A DNA stretch of 64,000 bases from an uncultured Oscillospiraceae bacterium. GTDB lineage: Bacteria; Bacillota; Clostridia; Oscillospirales; Ruminococcaceae. The stretch covers positions 1-64,000 of the forward strand of contig CAKSLI010000005.1 in NCBI GenBank assembly GCA_934466475.1. Reading direction: 5' to 3'. Position 1 is the stretch's first letter, and the number at the start of each line of letters is the position of its first letter. A model generated the notes under the pieces. It saw only the letters and a list, made by a program, of their open reading frames with translations, made no database searches and was not told where the DNA came from. Shown one piece after another: positions 34,730-44,137 of this stretch. The position numbers were made by a program, and so were the translations under genes.

Positions 34730-36304
34730 TTACTTTGCCGCCGCGTATTCCGCCGCAAGTCCGCGCTTGTAATTCTCCATGAACCTCCGGAATCCCTCCG
34801 CGCCCTTTTCCTCGGGCTGTAATGTTGTGGATTCCATGCCGCCGAACACCTCGCTGTCGAGGAACTCCGGCAGGGACTTTCCGCCGCCGCATACTGAGTA
34901 CGCCGCCAGCAGAGCCATTCCCCACGCGCCGCCCTCTCCGGCGGTCTTCATGACGGAAACCGCGCAGCCGAGACCGTCCGCGAGGAACTGCTGAGCAACT
35001 CCCTTTGTCTTGAACAGACCGCCATGTCCGGTTATCTTGTCAACGGAGACCTGCTCCTTGTCGAACAGGATATCCATGCCGAGTTTCAGCGCCGCCATAG
35101 TGGAGTAGATCTCCGCGCGGAACAGGTTTGCTAGATTGAATTTTCCGTCCGGGGTGCGGAAGTACATTGGTCTGCCGTTCTCAGCGCCCGCGACAGGTTC
35201 GCCGGAAAGGAAGTTGTACACAACGGTATCGCCGCAGTCCGGGTCGCCAGTCAGCGCGTGGTAATACAGCATGTCATAAAGCGCAGGCTTTGCGACCGGG
35301 TGACCGCTCAGCTCCGCGAATTCACCAAATATTTTCACCCATGCGTCCAGCTCGGAGGAGCAGTTGTTGCAGTGCACCATCGCCACCGGAGCGCCATCCG
35401 GGGTGGTCACTACGTCTATCTCCGGGTAGTAGCCCTTCAGCGGCTTGTCAAGAACGAGCATTGCAAATATGGATGTTCCGGCGGATACGTTTCCGGTGCG
35501 CGGAAGCACGCTGTTCGTTGCCGCCATTCCGGTGCCTGCGTCGCCCTCCGGCGGGCAGACGGGAACTCCCGGCTGGAGCGCGCCTGTCGGGTCGAGGAAC
35601 TTTGCGCCCTCAGCAGTCAGCGCGGCTTCCCTTGCACCTGCGTTGAGCACCCCGGGGAGGACTTCCAGCAGCTTCCCGGAGAATCCCTTTTCCGCAAGCT
35701 TCTCATCGACTTTTGCGATGTACTCTGCGTTGTACCCGATACCGTCAACCGGGAATATTCCAGAGGCTTCGCCAACGCCGACCTGCCGCTTTCCGGTCAG
35801 CTGATAGTGGATAAATCCTGCAAGCGTGTTGATGTGCGCGATATCCTTGACGTGCTCCTCGCCGTTGAGTACCGCCTGGTAGAGGTGCGCAATGCTCCAG
35901 CGCTGCGGAATGTTGAATCCGAGCAGCTCCGACAGTTCGGAAGCTGCCTGCTCGGTGATGGTATTTCTCCATGTGCGGAACGGAACCAGCAGTCTGTCGT
36001 CCTTGTCGAACGCCATGTAGCCGTGCATCATGCCGGAAATTCCCATTGCGCCGTAGCCCGTGGGAACTACGCCGTACTTCTGCCTGACGTCCTCCACAAG
36101 GCTTGCGTAGCAGTGCTGAAGTCCGGTGGTGATGTCGTCGAGGGAGTAGGTCCACACGCCGTTCTCGTAGCGGTTCTGCCAGTCGTGGCTTCCGGAAGCG
36201 ATGGGCGCGAACGTATCGTCGATGAGCACCGCCTTTATTCTGGTGGAGCCGAATTCTATGCCAAGGTAGGTCTTGTTGTTCTGTATTTTTTCCTGTATAG
36301 TCAT
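34730..36304 (-). CDS. araB: L-ribulokinase-like FGGY-family kinase
   Basis: 524 residues. The ATG at 36304 is taken because TAGAG/AGGTGATAG precedes it and the FGGY fold starts directly (TYLGIEFGSTRIKAVLIDD). Conserved features: GAMGISGMMHGYMAFDKD, VCPPEGDAGTGMAATNS, NVSAGTSIFAML, and the C-terminal ATP site KITGHGGLFKTKGVAQQFL. It phosphorylates L-ribulose with ATP. It belongs to the type of kinase often found with araA/araD in Clostridia, distinct from enterobacterial AraB. Sits 4 bases after araA and 13 before araD. A xylulokinase-like specificity cannot be excluded from sequence alone. Confidence 0.85.
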   Translation of the reverse strand: MTIQEKIQNNKTYLGIEFGSTRIKAVLIDDTFAPIASGSHDWQNRYENGVWTYSLDDITTGLQHCYASLVEDVRQKYGVVPTGYGAMGISGMMHGYMAFDKDDRLLVPFRTWRNTITEQAASELSELLGFNIPQRWSIAHLYQAVLNGEEHVKDIAHINTLAGFIHYQLTGKRQVGVGEASGIFPVDGIGYNAEYIAKVDEKLAEKGFSGKLLEVLPGVLNAGAREAALTAEGAKFLDPTGALQPGVPVCPPEGDAGTGMAATNSVLPRTGNVSAGTSIFAMLVLDKPLKGYYPEIDVVTTPDGAPVAMVHCNNCSSELDAWVKIFGEFAELSGHPVAKPALYDMLYYHALTGDPDCGDTVVYNFLSGEPVAGAENGRPMYFRTPDGKFNLANLFRAEIYSTMAALKLGMDILFDKEQVSVDKITGHGGLFKTKGVAQQFLADGLGCAVSVMKTAGEGGAWGMALLAAYSVCGGGKSLPEFLDSEVFGGMESTTLQPEEKGAEGFRRFMENYKRGLAAEYAAAK

Positions 36305-36308
36305 ACTA

Positions 36309-37775
36309 TCACCTCTTGAGAGCCGCAGCAGCGTCAAGTAATGCAAGCTGCTGCTCAAAGCTGTTTATGTCGGTCTTGTCATCAATGACCACAAGTTCCG
36401 TATTCGTCATCTTTGCAAACAGGCGGATATCATCGACAGTGAGCGCCGTAGAAACTACTGCATGATGAGCGCCGCCGGCGTATATCCACGCAGCCGCTCC
36501 GGTTGCGAAATCGGGCTTCAGCTTCCACATCAGTCTTGCGACAGGAAGCTTCGGCATTGGAGCAGGCTGCTTTACAAGCGTGATCTCAGCGCATACAAGG
36601 CGGAATCTGTCGCCAAGATCTATCATGGAAACCGCGATACCTTCGCCGTCAATTCCGTCGAATACAAGGCGCGCGGGGTCGGATTTTCCGCCGATCCCAA
36701 GCGGGTGTACCTGGATTTCAGGCTTGTTTGCTGCGAACACCGGGGATACCTCCAGCATATGCGCCGCAAGCTCCAGCTCCTCGCCGGAAGTGAGGTCGTA
36801 GGTGTAGTCCTCCATGAATCCGGTGGAACCCTTTCTTCCCTTGGACATTTTGAACAGCACCGCGCCGAGAGCCGCAGTCTTGTAGTCGCCCTCCGGACCG
36901 AAGCCCACGCCCTTTGCCATGAGATTTTGCGCCGCAATTCCGGGAAGCTGGTTCAGCCCGTGGAGATCCTGGAACGTATCAGTGAACGCGCCTATCTTTT
37001 CCCGTGCAATGAACTTGTCGAGAGCAACTTCATATTTAGCCTGCTCGCGGACAGCGGCGATGTTGTCCGTCGCCATCGTGTACTTTTCGGTGTATTCAGC
37101 CATTTTGGCGTCTATCTCGGATTCGGTAACGCTGTCTGCGATCTCCACTACGTCGCCGATACCGTAGTAGTTCACGTTCCAGCCGAAGCGTATCTCGCTT
37201 TCAACGCGGTCGCCGTCAGTGACTGCAACATCACGCATGTTGTTTCCGAGCATCGCTACCCTTAAAGTCCTGCTGAAAGATACTGCGGAAGCCGCATGAG
37301 CAAATCTGCGGATCTTCTCTATAACGTCCTCGTGCTGATAGTAGCCTGCAACGACCTCGCGCTTAATGCCGAGCCTTGTGCAGATGAACCCGAACTCACG
37401 GTCGCCGTGCGCAGACTGGTTCAGGTTCATGAAGTCCATGTCGATGCTGTCGTAGGGGAGCTTCTCGTTGAACTGCGTATGCAGGTGGAGCATGGGCTTT
37501 TTCAGGGCTTTCAGCGCCCTTATCCACATCTTGGCGGGGGAGAATGTGTGCATCCACATGATAACGCCTATGCACTCCTTGTCGGAGGAGGCGCGCACGC
37601 AGATGTCCTCGGCTTCGTCGGCGGTCTTTACCACCGGCTGGAATACTACTTCTGCGATGTCCGAGAGCTTTTCGTTCAGGAAATCAGCCATCTTGGCGCT
37701 GTCCCTGGCGGCCTGCGCGAGGGTCTCCCCGCCGTAAAGATCCTGGCTTCCGGTGACAAAGTATATCTTGTTCAT
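36309..37775 (-). CDS. araA: L-arabinose isomerase
   Basis: 488 residues beginning MNKIYFVTGSQDLYGGETL after GAAGGAGAATTATT. Isomerises L-arabinose to L-ribulose with Mn2+. Hallmarks: GVIMWMHTFSPAKMWI, LHTQFNEKLPYDSIDMDFMN, the metal-site Glu in FGPEGDYKTAA and in GFMEDYTYD, and the His-containing HPLGIGGKSDPARLVF. Length and motifs fit active enzymes. It is the first catabolic gene after the transporter genes, separated from them by a hairpin. Confidence 0.96.
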   Translation of the reverse strand: MNKIYFVTGSQDLYGGETLAQAARDSAKMADFLNEKLSDIAEVVFQPVVKTADEAEDICVRASSDKECIGVIMWMHTFSPAKMWIRALKALKKPMLHLHTQFNEKLPYDSIDMDFMNLNQSAHGDREFGFICTRLGIKREVVAGYYQHEDVIEKIRRFAHAASAVSFSRTLRVAMLGNNMRDVAVTDGDRVESEIRFGWNVNYYGIGDVVEIADSVTESEIDAKMAEYTEKYTMATDNIAAVREQAKYEVALDKFIAREKIGAFTDTFQDLHGLNQLPGIAAQNLMAKGVGFGPEGDYKTAALGAVLFKMSKGRKGSTGFMEDYTYDLTSGEELELAAHMLEVSPVFAANKPEIQVHPLGIGGKSDPARLVFDGIDGEGIAVSMIDLGDRFRLVCAEITLVKQPAPMPKLPVARLMWKLKPDFATGAAAWIYAGGAHHAVVSTALTVDDIRLFAKMTNTELVVIDDKTDINSFEQQLALLDAAAALKR

Positions 37776-37795
37776 AATAATTCTCCTTCACAGAA

Positions 37796-37827
37796 AAGCC
37801 GCACCGAACAAATATTCAGTGCGGCTT
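37796..37827 (-). promoter_or_regulatory. Hairpin between transporter genes and araA
   Basis: AAGCCGCAC pairs with GTGCGGCTT around a 14-base loop; in the transcript it is followed by TTTTCTG. It could be a partial terminator or a processing/stability barrier that sets the ratio of transporter to enzyme mRNA. It sits within an otherwise continuous operon, so full termination is unlikely. Confidence 0.6.
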
Positions 37828-37831
37828 GTGT

Positions 37832-38869
37832 TTATGCCTTTTTCTTGTTCTTTCTGGAAAGAACAACGCTCTGGATAACAAGGAACAGGCAGATCATTGC
37901 CGCAACGGTAATGTTCGTCCACCATGCGTCGTCAAGTCCGAGGGAAGAAACGATGTTCTTTATCGTACTCAGCGAGATGACGCCGAACAGCGTTCCTATT
38001 ATGTTGCCGGAACCGCCGGAAAGCATCGTGCCGCCGATGATGGAGGAAGCGATCGCGTTCATCTCGGCTCCGCTTGCATGGGAGGGTGAACCGGAGCCGA
38101 CATGAAGGAAGTAAACAAAGCCGCCTATACCTGCGAGCACTCCGCACATCAGGTAAGCGAAGAACTTTGTGCGCTTGACGTTGATGCCGAGCATATTTGC
38201 GCTCTGGCTGTTGCCGCCGATAGCGTAAAAACCGCGTCCGAGCCTGCCCCATTTTAGGAACACGAACAGTATCGCAACTATCAGCAGCGCGACTACCACG
38301 CCTATTTCTATGTACGCCGGAACAAATACGCCATGCTTGTTTGTGGAGCCTATTCCGGGAAGTGAAATTCTTGTTTCCTTGAGTGCGCGGAACTCTTCGT
38401 TCTCAACGTTGAACTGCGTTGCGTTGACGATGGTGGTCATGCCCTTTGCGAAGAACATTCCCGCCAGCGTTACGATGAACGGCTGTATCTCCAGATACGC
38501 TATCAGATAACCCTGAACAAGTCCGAAAGCGGTGCCTATTCCGAGGGCTATGAGAACAGAGGTCACTACATTGCCTCCGCCGTAGTCGAGGTTCATTGCG
38601 CAGCACATACATACCAGCGCCGTAACCGCGCCGACCGAGATATCGATACCGCCGGTTATCATTACAAGGCTCATTCCGCAGGAGAGGATTATCAGAGCCG
38701 CGTTTTCGTTGAGTATGTTGAAGAAGGTCTGCACCTTCGTGAAGCCGGAGCCGATGAACGCTACTGCGCAGATATACATTACAACGAATATCGCAATGGT
38801 GATGACCAGAAGCAGATTAGAGTCAGATAATCTCCGTGAACTGCCGTTGGCGTTTTTCAGAAATTTCAT
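37832..38869 (-). CDS. Sugar ABC transporter permease, YjfF-like
   Basis: 345 residues, with about eight to ten hydrophobic segments and the BPD_transp_2 signature (GGIDISVGAVTALVCM, and GGTMLSGGSGNIIGTLFGV). Forms the channel of a CUT2-type sugar importer together with the preceding permease. In the cytoplasmic membrane. The order binding protein, ATPase, permease, permease matches ytfQ-ytfR-ytfT-yjfF. Linkage to araA-araB-araD points to arabinose as cargo. The gene is 1 base from the preceding permease. Confidence 0.9.
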   Translation of the reverse strand: MKFLKNANGSSRRLSDSNLLLVITIAIFVVMYICAVAFIGSGFTKVQTFFNILNENAALIILSCGMSLVMITGGIDISVGAVTALVCMCCAMNLDYGGGNVVTSVLIALGIGTAFGLVQGYLIAYLEIQPFIVTLAGMFFAKGMTTIVNATQFNVENEEFRALKETRISLPGIGSTNKHGVFVPAYIEIGVVVALLIVAILFVFLKWGRLGRGFYAIGGNSQSANMLGINVKRTKFFAYLMCGVLAGIGGFVYFLHVGSGSPSHASGAEMNAIASSIIGGTMLSGGSGNIIGTLFGVISLSTIKNIVSSLGLDDAWWTNITVAAMICLFLVIQSVVLSRKNKKKA

Positions 38870-38870
38870 A

Positions 38871-39977
38871 CTAATTCGCCTCCTTGACGGGATTTCTGCG
38901 AGAAGCTATCTTCTTGCGGAGCGCTGCAAGCTTGCTGCGTACAGTGGGAGCGCTGAGAACTACCAGGATAATTACTACGACCGCCTTGTATGCGGGGAGC
39001 GCGGTAGGAGCTACCTGGAACTTATAAAGAGTTGTCGTCAGGAACTGGATAACATAAGCGCCGAGTATCGAGGACGCCATGTTGAACTTACCGCCGCTGA
39101 GGGCGTTTCCGCCGAGTGCTACCGCAAGGATAGCGTCCATCTCGATGTCCTTTGCAACTACCGAGTAGTTGATGGAGGAGATACGGCTGACCTTGATGAA
39201 GCCTGCGACTGCAACGCACAGACCCAGTATGACGTATGTCATGAACTTGATGCGCGCGGGATTCAGACCGTTAAGTCTGGAGGATTCGGAGTTTATGCCG
39301 ACCGCCTGGGTGAACAGTCCCAGTTTTGTGAACCGTAGCACCAGTGCGATGATTATAACGCATATCGCCGCAATGAATATCGGGGTCGGAAGTGGCAGTC
39401 CGGGAATGAAGTTGCCGAACCAGCCGAAGCTCTCATCATTGATGACGGGGAGCTGATTGTTGTTTATCCATGCTGCGATGGAGCGTCCTGCGGTGAATAG
39501 GATAAGCGTTGCGACCATCGGCTGTATCTTGAAGTAAGCCACAAGGGCGCCGTTGAACGCACCCAGGAGCATTGATACAACAACGCATGCGAGGAATGCA
39601 ACGATTATCGGCGCATGGAGCGCAGCCGGGCTGACCTCGCCGCCGCAGAGGACTCTCAGGACAACGCTGCCCGCGACCGCGATAGTCGCGCCAACGCTGA
39701 TATCCTGTCCGCCGGAAGCTGACGTTACCAGCGTCATGCCGATGGCAAGTATTGCAAGCTCCGAAGCGTTGTCGAGGATCGTGATGATGTTGCCCGAAAT
39801 TACCATATCGCCGGCGCTGTTCGGAGCATATTTGATCGCGAAGAACGAAGGATCAGCGATCAGGTTGAACAGCACCAGTATCAGCAGCGCCGCCAGCGGA
39901 ATAAAGATCTGATTCCTGACCGCTCTTTTCAGAAAAGCAAGGAACTTGTTCCCGCCTGTTTTTTCAAGCGTTTTCAT
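38871..39977 (-). CDS. Sugar ABC transporter permease, YtfT-like
   Basis: 368 residues. The ATG at 39977 is preferred since AGGAGGTG lies 11 bases upstream and the upstream GTG overlaps that site. It overlaps the ATPase gene by 14 bases. Multiple membrane helices; conserved GGQDISVGATIAVAGSVVLR and GGNALSGGKFNMASSILGAY motifs of the BPD_transp_2 family. Partner of the next permease. Substrate specificity lies in the binding protein. Confidence 0.88.
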   Translation of the reverse strand: MKTLEKTGGNKFLAFLKRAVRNQIFIPLAALLILVLFNLIADPSFFAIKYAPNSAGDMVISGNIITILDNASELAILAIGMTLVTSASGGQDISVGATIAVAGSVVLRVLCGGEVSPAALHAPIIVAFLACVVVSMLLGAFNGALVAYFKIQPMVATLILFTAGRSIAAWINNNQLPVINDESFGWFGNFIPGLPLPTPIFIAAICVIIIALVLRFTKLGLFTQAVGINSESSRLNGLNPARIKFMTYVILGLCVAVAGFIKVSRISSINYSVVAKDIEMDAILAVALGGNALSGGKFNMASSILGAYVIQFLTTTLYKFQVAPTALPAYKAVVVIILVVLSAPTVRSKLAALRKKIASRRNPVKEAN

Positions 39978-41496
39978 GAACCTTTTCACCTCCTGCGATC
40001 GTTTCCATTATCCTGGACTGGTTCAGGTCGGAGCCGGTAAGCTCGCCTGCAGTCTTTCTGTCGCGCATTACTATAAGTCTTGAACATACGTTCAGCATTT
40101 CGTCTATCTCAGAGGAGATGAACGTTACGCTCTTGCCCTCGGCGGCGAGTTTGAGCACCAGCTTCTGTATTTCAAGCTTGGTGCCGACGTCGATACCTCT
40201 TGTGGGTTCGTCGAGGATAAGGTATACTGGGTTCGCAAGAAGCCACCTTGCGAGGATAACCTTCTGCTGATTACCGCCGGAAAGCGACTTTATCGGTGTG
40301 TCCGGGGAAGCCGTCTTTATTTCCAGCAGCTTTATGTACTCGTCGGCATATTTCGCGGCGTCCGCTTTGGATATCGGCCGGAACATTCCGCGCATTACCT
40401 GGAGCGCAAGGATTATGTTATCCTTGACGGACAGGTCGCCGATGATACCATCGTGCTTTCTGTCCTCGGGGAGGTAGCTTATGCCGTGCTTCATTGCGTC
40501 AAGCGGCTTTCTTATCTTTACGGTCTTGCCGTTCATTTTGACTGTGCCGCCGGTTATGCTGTCCGCACCGAATATCGCACGGACGGATTCGCTTCGGCCT
40601 GAGCCGAGAAGTCCGGTGAAGCCGTTTACCTCGCCCTTTCTTATTGAGAAGTTGAAAGGCGCTATGCCGGCGCTGCTGACAAGTCCCTCCGCCTCGAATA
40701 CCGGAGCCTCGCCGTTGGTCTCCTGCCCGACTTCGTGGGGCTTGTCCATGTCGGACAGCTTGTTGAGGTCCTTACCGAGCATTTTGGAAACCAGCTCGAC
40801 TTTCGGCAGATCCGCTGCGTTGTACTCGCCCTCGAATTTACCGTCGCGCAGTACCGTTATCTTATCACAGACCGCGTAAACCTGGTCGAGGAAGTGCGTT
40901 ACGAATATTATTCCAACGCCGCGGCTCTTGAGGTCCAGCATGAGCTTGAACAGCTTCTCAACTTCCTGCTCGTCGAGGGAGGAAGTCGGCTCGTCCAGGA
41001 TAAGCACCTTGCAGTCCATATCGACCGCACGGGCTATCGCGACCATCTGCTGCACCGCGAGGGAGCAGCTTCCGAGCTGCTGATTCGGCCTTGCCGGGAT
41101 ATCAAGCGATTCCAGAAGCTTTCCGGCGTCCGAATACATCTTCTTCCATTTGGTGAAAGCGCCCTTTGATCTGCCGATGTACATATTCTCGGCGACCGTC
41201 AGGTTCGGGCAGAGTGTGATCTCCTGGTAAACCGTGCTTATTCCGGCTTTCTGGGCGTCCTGGGTCGATCTGATAACGACAGGCTCAGGATTGCCGGACA
41301 TATAGATATTGCCGCCGTCCTTTTCGTATACACCGGTGAGTACTTTTATAAGTGTGGATTTACCAGCGCCGTTCTCGCCCATCAGCGCGTGTATTTCGCC
41401 CTTATGCAGTGTGAATTCAACGTTCTGGAGCGCTTTCACACCGGGGAATTCCTTACATATGCCCTCTAGCCTGAGAACAACATTTTCATCACGCAT
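39964..41496 (-). CDS. Sugar ABC transporter ATPase with two nucleotide-binding domains
   Basis: 510 residues. N-terminal domain: Walker A GENGAGKST, signature LGSCSLAVQQM (degenerate from LSGGQ), Walker B VLILDEPTSSLD. C-terminal domain: degenerate P-loop GLLGSGRSE, signature LSGGNQQKV, Walker B LILDEPTRGIDVG. This tandem form with a weakened second P-loop is characteristic of CUT2 ATPases (RbsA/AraG/YtfR type). It powers arabinose uptake with the neighbouring permeases. Second gene of the operon. Confidence 0.95.
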   Translation of the reverse strand: MRDENVVLRLEGICKEFPGVKALQNVEFTLHKGEIHALMGENGAGKSTLIKVLTGVYEKDGGNIYMSGNPEPVVIRSTQDAQKAGISTVYQEITLCPNLTVAENMYIGRSKGAFTKWKKMYSDAGKLLESLDIPARPNQQLGSCSLAVQQMVAIARAVDMDCKVLILDEPTSSLDEQEVEKLFKLMLDLKSRGVGIIFVTHFLDQVYAVCDKITVLRDGKFEGEYNAADLPKVELVSKMLGKDLNKLSDMDKPHEVGQETNGEAPVFEAEGLVSSAGIAPFNFSIRKGEVNGFTGLLGSGRSESVRAIFGADSITGGTVKMNGKTVKIRKPLDAMKHGISYLPEDRKHDGIIGDLSVKDNIILALQVMRGMFRPISKADAAKYADEYIKLLEIKTASPDTPIKSLSGGNQQKVILARWLLANPVYLILDEPTRGIDVGTKLEIQKLVLKLAAEGKSVTFISSEIDEMLNVCSRLIVMRDRKTAGELTGSDLNQSRIMETIAGGEKVHENA

Positions 41497-41616
41497 TGTC
41501 TTCGCCTCCGGTTTGTTAGTTAACAGAATGGTCCGATATAAGGGATGTGTTATCCATCATATCGGACCGTTTCCGTCATGGCTGATCAGCTGATTCAGCT
41601 AGGCTGTTCAGAACGA

Positions 41617-42633
41617 TCAGATACCGTACTTGTCAACGTCCTCCTGAGTGATAGTGGAGGCGTCGAATCCCTTCTCGTCCATAATGATGACCTTTTTTTC
41701 GGGAGCTGTGCCGTTCTCAAGAACCTTGATGATGGAGTCGATGTAGGAAGCCTGGAAAGGATTGCACTGACCATCGTAGTTCCAGCTGCCGGAAAGGAGG
41801 TTCTCAAGAGCCCACTTGTTGCAGTCGAAGCCCATTACGATAACGTCCTTGCCAACGCCGTGGGAGATGTTAGCCTTGTCGAGGGCTGCAACTGCGCCCT
41901 TTGCCATATCGTCGTTCTCGGCGTAGATAACGTTGAAGGAAGTGCCGCTGTCGATGATGGACTGAACGATCTGCTGTGCTGTTTCTGCGTTCCAGTCAGC
42001 GGTCTGCTGTGTAACGAGGTTCCAGCTGTCGTCCTCGGCTACCTTGGTGTCGAGGGCGCCGGTTCTGCCGACCTGTGCAGCGGAACCCATCGTGCCCTGG
42101 ATATGTACTATGTTGTACTCCGAAAGTCCCTGGGAAGCCAGCCAGTCAACTGCGGTCTGACCTTCCTTAGCCATGTCGGATACGATGGAAGCCTCGTACA
42201 GGCTTTCGTCAGCGTCTATGGTTCTGTCGAACAGGATAACCTTGATTCCCTGAGCCTGGGCGTCCTTGAGCACGGAGTCCCAGCCGGAAGTGCCGGCAGC
42301 GGAGATCAGCAGGTAGTCAACCTCGGACTGAATGAATGTCTGCGCCGCTGCGATCTGCTCGTCGTTCTTAAGGCTGTATGCAAAGGATGCGTCGTAGCCG
42401 TTCTCCTCTGTGAATGTAGCCTTCATGTCCTTATCGTTCGCTGTACGATAGCCGGACTCGTTGGGGTCGTTGTTGATTATTCCAACTTTAATGAGGTCTC
42501 CGCTTGCAGAACCAGAGCCAGATCCGCTGCTGCCGGATTCAGCAGTGCTGCCGTTACCTGAGCTGCAGCCTGCGAGTACGCTTGCGGTGAGTGCCAGACC
42601 GAGTACCGATGCGAGTATCTTCTTGATTTTCAT
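41617..42633 (-). CDS. Periplasmic-type sugar-binding lipoprotein
   Basis: 338 residues after GGAGGGAAAAAGCT. Lipoprotein signal MKIKKILASVLGLALTASVL with AGCSSGNGS, then a Gly/Ser linker. The rest is a type 1 periplasmic binding fold similar to YtfQ: KVGIINNDPNESGYRTANDK, VDYLLISAAGTSGWDSVLKD, ENDDMAKGAVAALDKANIS, VIVMGFDCNKWALENLLSGS. Tethered outside the membrane, it would deliver arabinose or an arabinofuranose-containing sugar to the permeases. First gene of the operon, with the promoter about 120 bases upstream. Confidence 0.93.
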   Translation of the reverse strand: MKIKKILASVLGLALTASVLAGCSSGNGSTAESGSSGSGSGSASGDLIKVGIINNDPNESGYRTANDKDMKATFTEENGYDASFAYSLKNDEQIAAAQTFIQSEVDYLLISAAGTSGWDSVLKDAQAQGIKVILFDRTIDADESLYEASIVSDMAKEGQTAVDWLASQGLSEYNIVHIQGTMGSAAQVGRTGALDTKVAEDDSWNLVTQQTADWNAETAQQIVQSIIDSGTSFNVIYAENDDMAKGAVAALDKANISHGVGKDVIVMGFDCNKWALENLLSGSWNYDGQCNPFQASYIDSIIKVLENGTAPEKKVIIMDEKGFDASTITQEDVDKYGI

Positions 42634-42751
42634 AGCTTTTTCCCTCCGATAAAAAATGATCGTTGTGGTTTTGTTTTGAAACGCTTATAACAAATTCCCA
42701 GCATATTTGCTACAAATTTTATTTTTGTCTGCGTTTCTGTTTGTTGTCCTT

Positions 42752-42780
42752 ATTTTAGCACAAAGGCTCGATAAATGCAA
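42752..42780 (-). promoter_or_regulatory. Promoter of the arabinose transport and catabolism operon
   Basis: On the minus strand TTGCAT and TAAAAT are spaced 17 bp. The leader to the binding-protein gene is about 110 bases. The AraR half-sites in the same intergenic region (42863-42870 TGTACAAA and 42941-42948 ATTTGTAC) lie upstream of it, so repression probably works through the divergent arrangement. Confidence 0.65.
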
Positions 42781-42876
42781 TACACAAAATGCACATTCTT
42801 TTGGGAAAACTTTTGTGCATATATGACAAACTGTGCGTTTCCCCTACAAACAAATATGCTGCTGTACAAAAACATC

Positions 42877-42905
42877 TTGACAAATCAAGCACAAAGTTGT
42901 ATCAT
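42877..42905 (+). promoter_or_regulatory. Promoter of the araR-type gene
   Basis: TTGACA and TATCAT with 17 bp between them, followed by a leader of about 60 bases. It is flanked by TGTACAAA just upstream and ATTTGTAC downstream, which match halves of the known AraR operator ATTTGTNCGNACAAAT, so autoregulation is likely. Confidence 0.7.
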
Positions 42906-42973
42906 ATACGCAGGTGGATTTGTATTCTGCTGGAGCTTGAATTTGTACTTTTTATTTATAGGGGCGATAATAT

Positions 42974-44023
42974 ATGACTAAATATGAAGCTGTCGCGCAG
43001 GCAATAAAAACTGATATTGAAAACGGCGTATATACTGAGGGTCAGGCGATACCTACCGAGGAGCTGCTCACAGCTCAGTACGATGTCAGCCGCCAGACGA
43101 TACGCAAGGCACTGGCGCTCCTGGTAGAAGACGATCTTATAATAAAGCGGCAGGGCAGCGGTTCGGTTGTGCGCCCGAAGCGGCTGAATCCGAGAACCGG
43201 AAAGATAGCGGTAGTTGCAACGTACATCAGCGATTACATTTTTCCGAGCCAGCTGCGGGCTGTGGACGAAGTGCTGTCCGAGAACAAGTACACCGCGGTT
43301 CTTTCTGCGACCCGCAACCGCGTCTGCAACGAGCGCGCTATTCTCGAAGAGATACTGAAAAATCCCGTTGACGGAATACTGATAGAGGGAACAAAATCCG
43401 CAATGCCGAACCCGAATTTTGATTTGTACGAGAAGCTTATAGGCATGGGTATCCCGGTAGTCTTTTTCAACGGATATTACCCAACCCTCAGCGGCACGTA
43501 TTCCGTCTGCGCGGACAATCAGGCGGGCGGCGCCGAGCTTGTGCGTCATCTCATCGACCGCGGCCATACGAAAATCGCAGGGTATTTCAAGAGCGATGAT
43601 ATCCAGGGTCATCAGCGGTATTCGGGCTTTATTTCGGAGCTTTTCCGCAGCGGTCTGATAATCCCTGACGAGAACGTGTTCTGGTACACCACTGAAACAA
43701 AGGAAAAACTCTTCGATGATCCGGAGGAGGTACTGAAGCGCCTCGGCGATAACACGGCGGTCGTTTGCTATAACGACGAGGTGGCGTTCGGGCTTGTGAA
43801 ATGCCTGCTTTCCGTAGGCAGACGCGTTCCGGAGGACGTTGCGGTAGTCAGCTTCGACAACAGCAATCTCAGCCGGATATCCCAGGTGCCGATAACCTCG
43901 CTTTCCTATGAGGACAGGAACATAGGCAGGATAGCAGCACAGAAGCTTGTGGATATCCTGAACGGCAGGGAGGTTTCTTCTGAAGTGCTGCCGTGGACTT
44001 TTATCCAGAAAGAAAGTTCATAA
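42974..44023 (+). CDS. araR: AraR-type arabinose repressor
   Basis: 349 residues. Small N-terminal GntR-type winged HTH (YEAVAQAIKTDIENGVYTEG, SRQTIRKALALLVEDDLIIK) joined to a LacI/GalR-type periplasmic-binding-fold effector domain (IAVVATYISDYIFPSQLRAV, DGILIEGTKS, AVVCYNDEVAFGLVK, VVSFDNSNLSRISQVPITSL). This fusion is diagnostic of AraR of Firmicutes, which releases DNA on binding L-arabinose. Divergent from the arabinose operon and so well placed to regulate it. It may also control the GH44 gene downstream. Confidence 0.92.
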   Translation: MTKYEAVAQAIKTDIENGVYTEGQAIPTEELLTAQYDVSRQTIRKALALLVEDDLIIKRQGSGSVVRPKRLNPRTGKIAVVATYISDYIFPSQLRAVDEVLSENKYTAVLSATRNRVCNERAILEEILKNPVDGILIEGTKSAMPNPNFDLYEKLIGMGIPVVFFNGYYPTLSGTYSVCADNQAGGAELVRHLIDRGHTKIAGYFKSDDIQGHQRYSGFISELFRSGLIIPDENVFWYTTETKEKLFDDPEEVLKRLGDNTAVVCYNDEVAFGLVKCLLSVGRRVPEDVAVVSFDNSNLSRISQVPITSLSYEDRNIGRIAAQKLVDILNGREVSSEVLPWTFIQKESS

Positions 44024-44029
44024 ATATCA

Positions 44030-44103
44030 GGTCACCTCTGAAAACCTTGTGTATAGCACACTGCCTGCACATTTTCGCTTACATGAGGTTTTTAAAGGTG
44101 ACC
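44030..44103. mobile_element. MITE-like element, copy 3 (short)
   Basis: A 74-bp unit with ends GGTCACCTCTGAAAACC and GGTTTTTAAAGGTGACC, containing TTGTGTATAGCACACTGCC. It is an internally deleted version of the 159-bp copies at 48535 and 51331. It lies between the araR and GH44 genes. Confidence 0.75.
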
Positions 44104-44137
44104 ATAATCAACAGATAACCGGAAAGGCGGTAATACG

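Noticed and set aside
35258..36319. 353-codon plus-strand frame opposite araB
   Set aside because: Mirrors the kinase gene codon by codon; no ribosome site or recognisable protein features.
41545..42561. 338-codon plus-strand frame opposite the sugar-binding lipoprotein gene
   Set aside because: Antisense shadow produced by codon bias; the minus-strand gene has a lipobox and family motifs.
42661..42720. CcpA catabolite-repression site near TGAAACGCTTATA
   Set aside because: The match to the cre consensus needs a one-base gap, so it was not listed.
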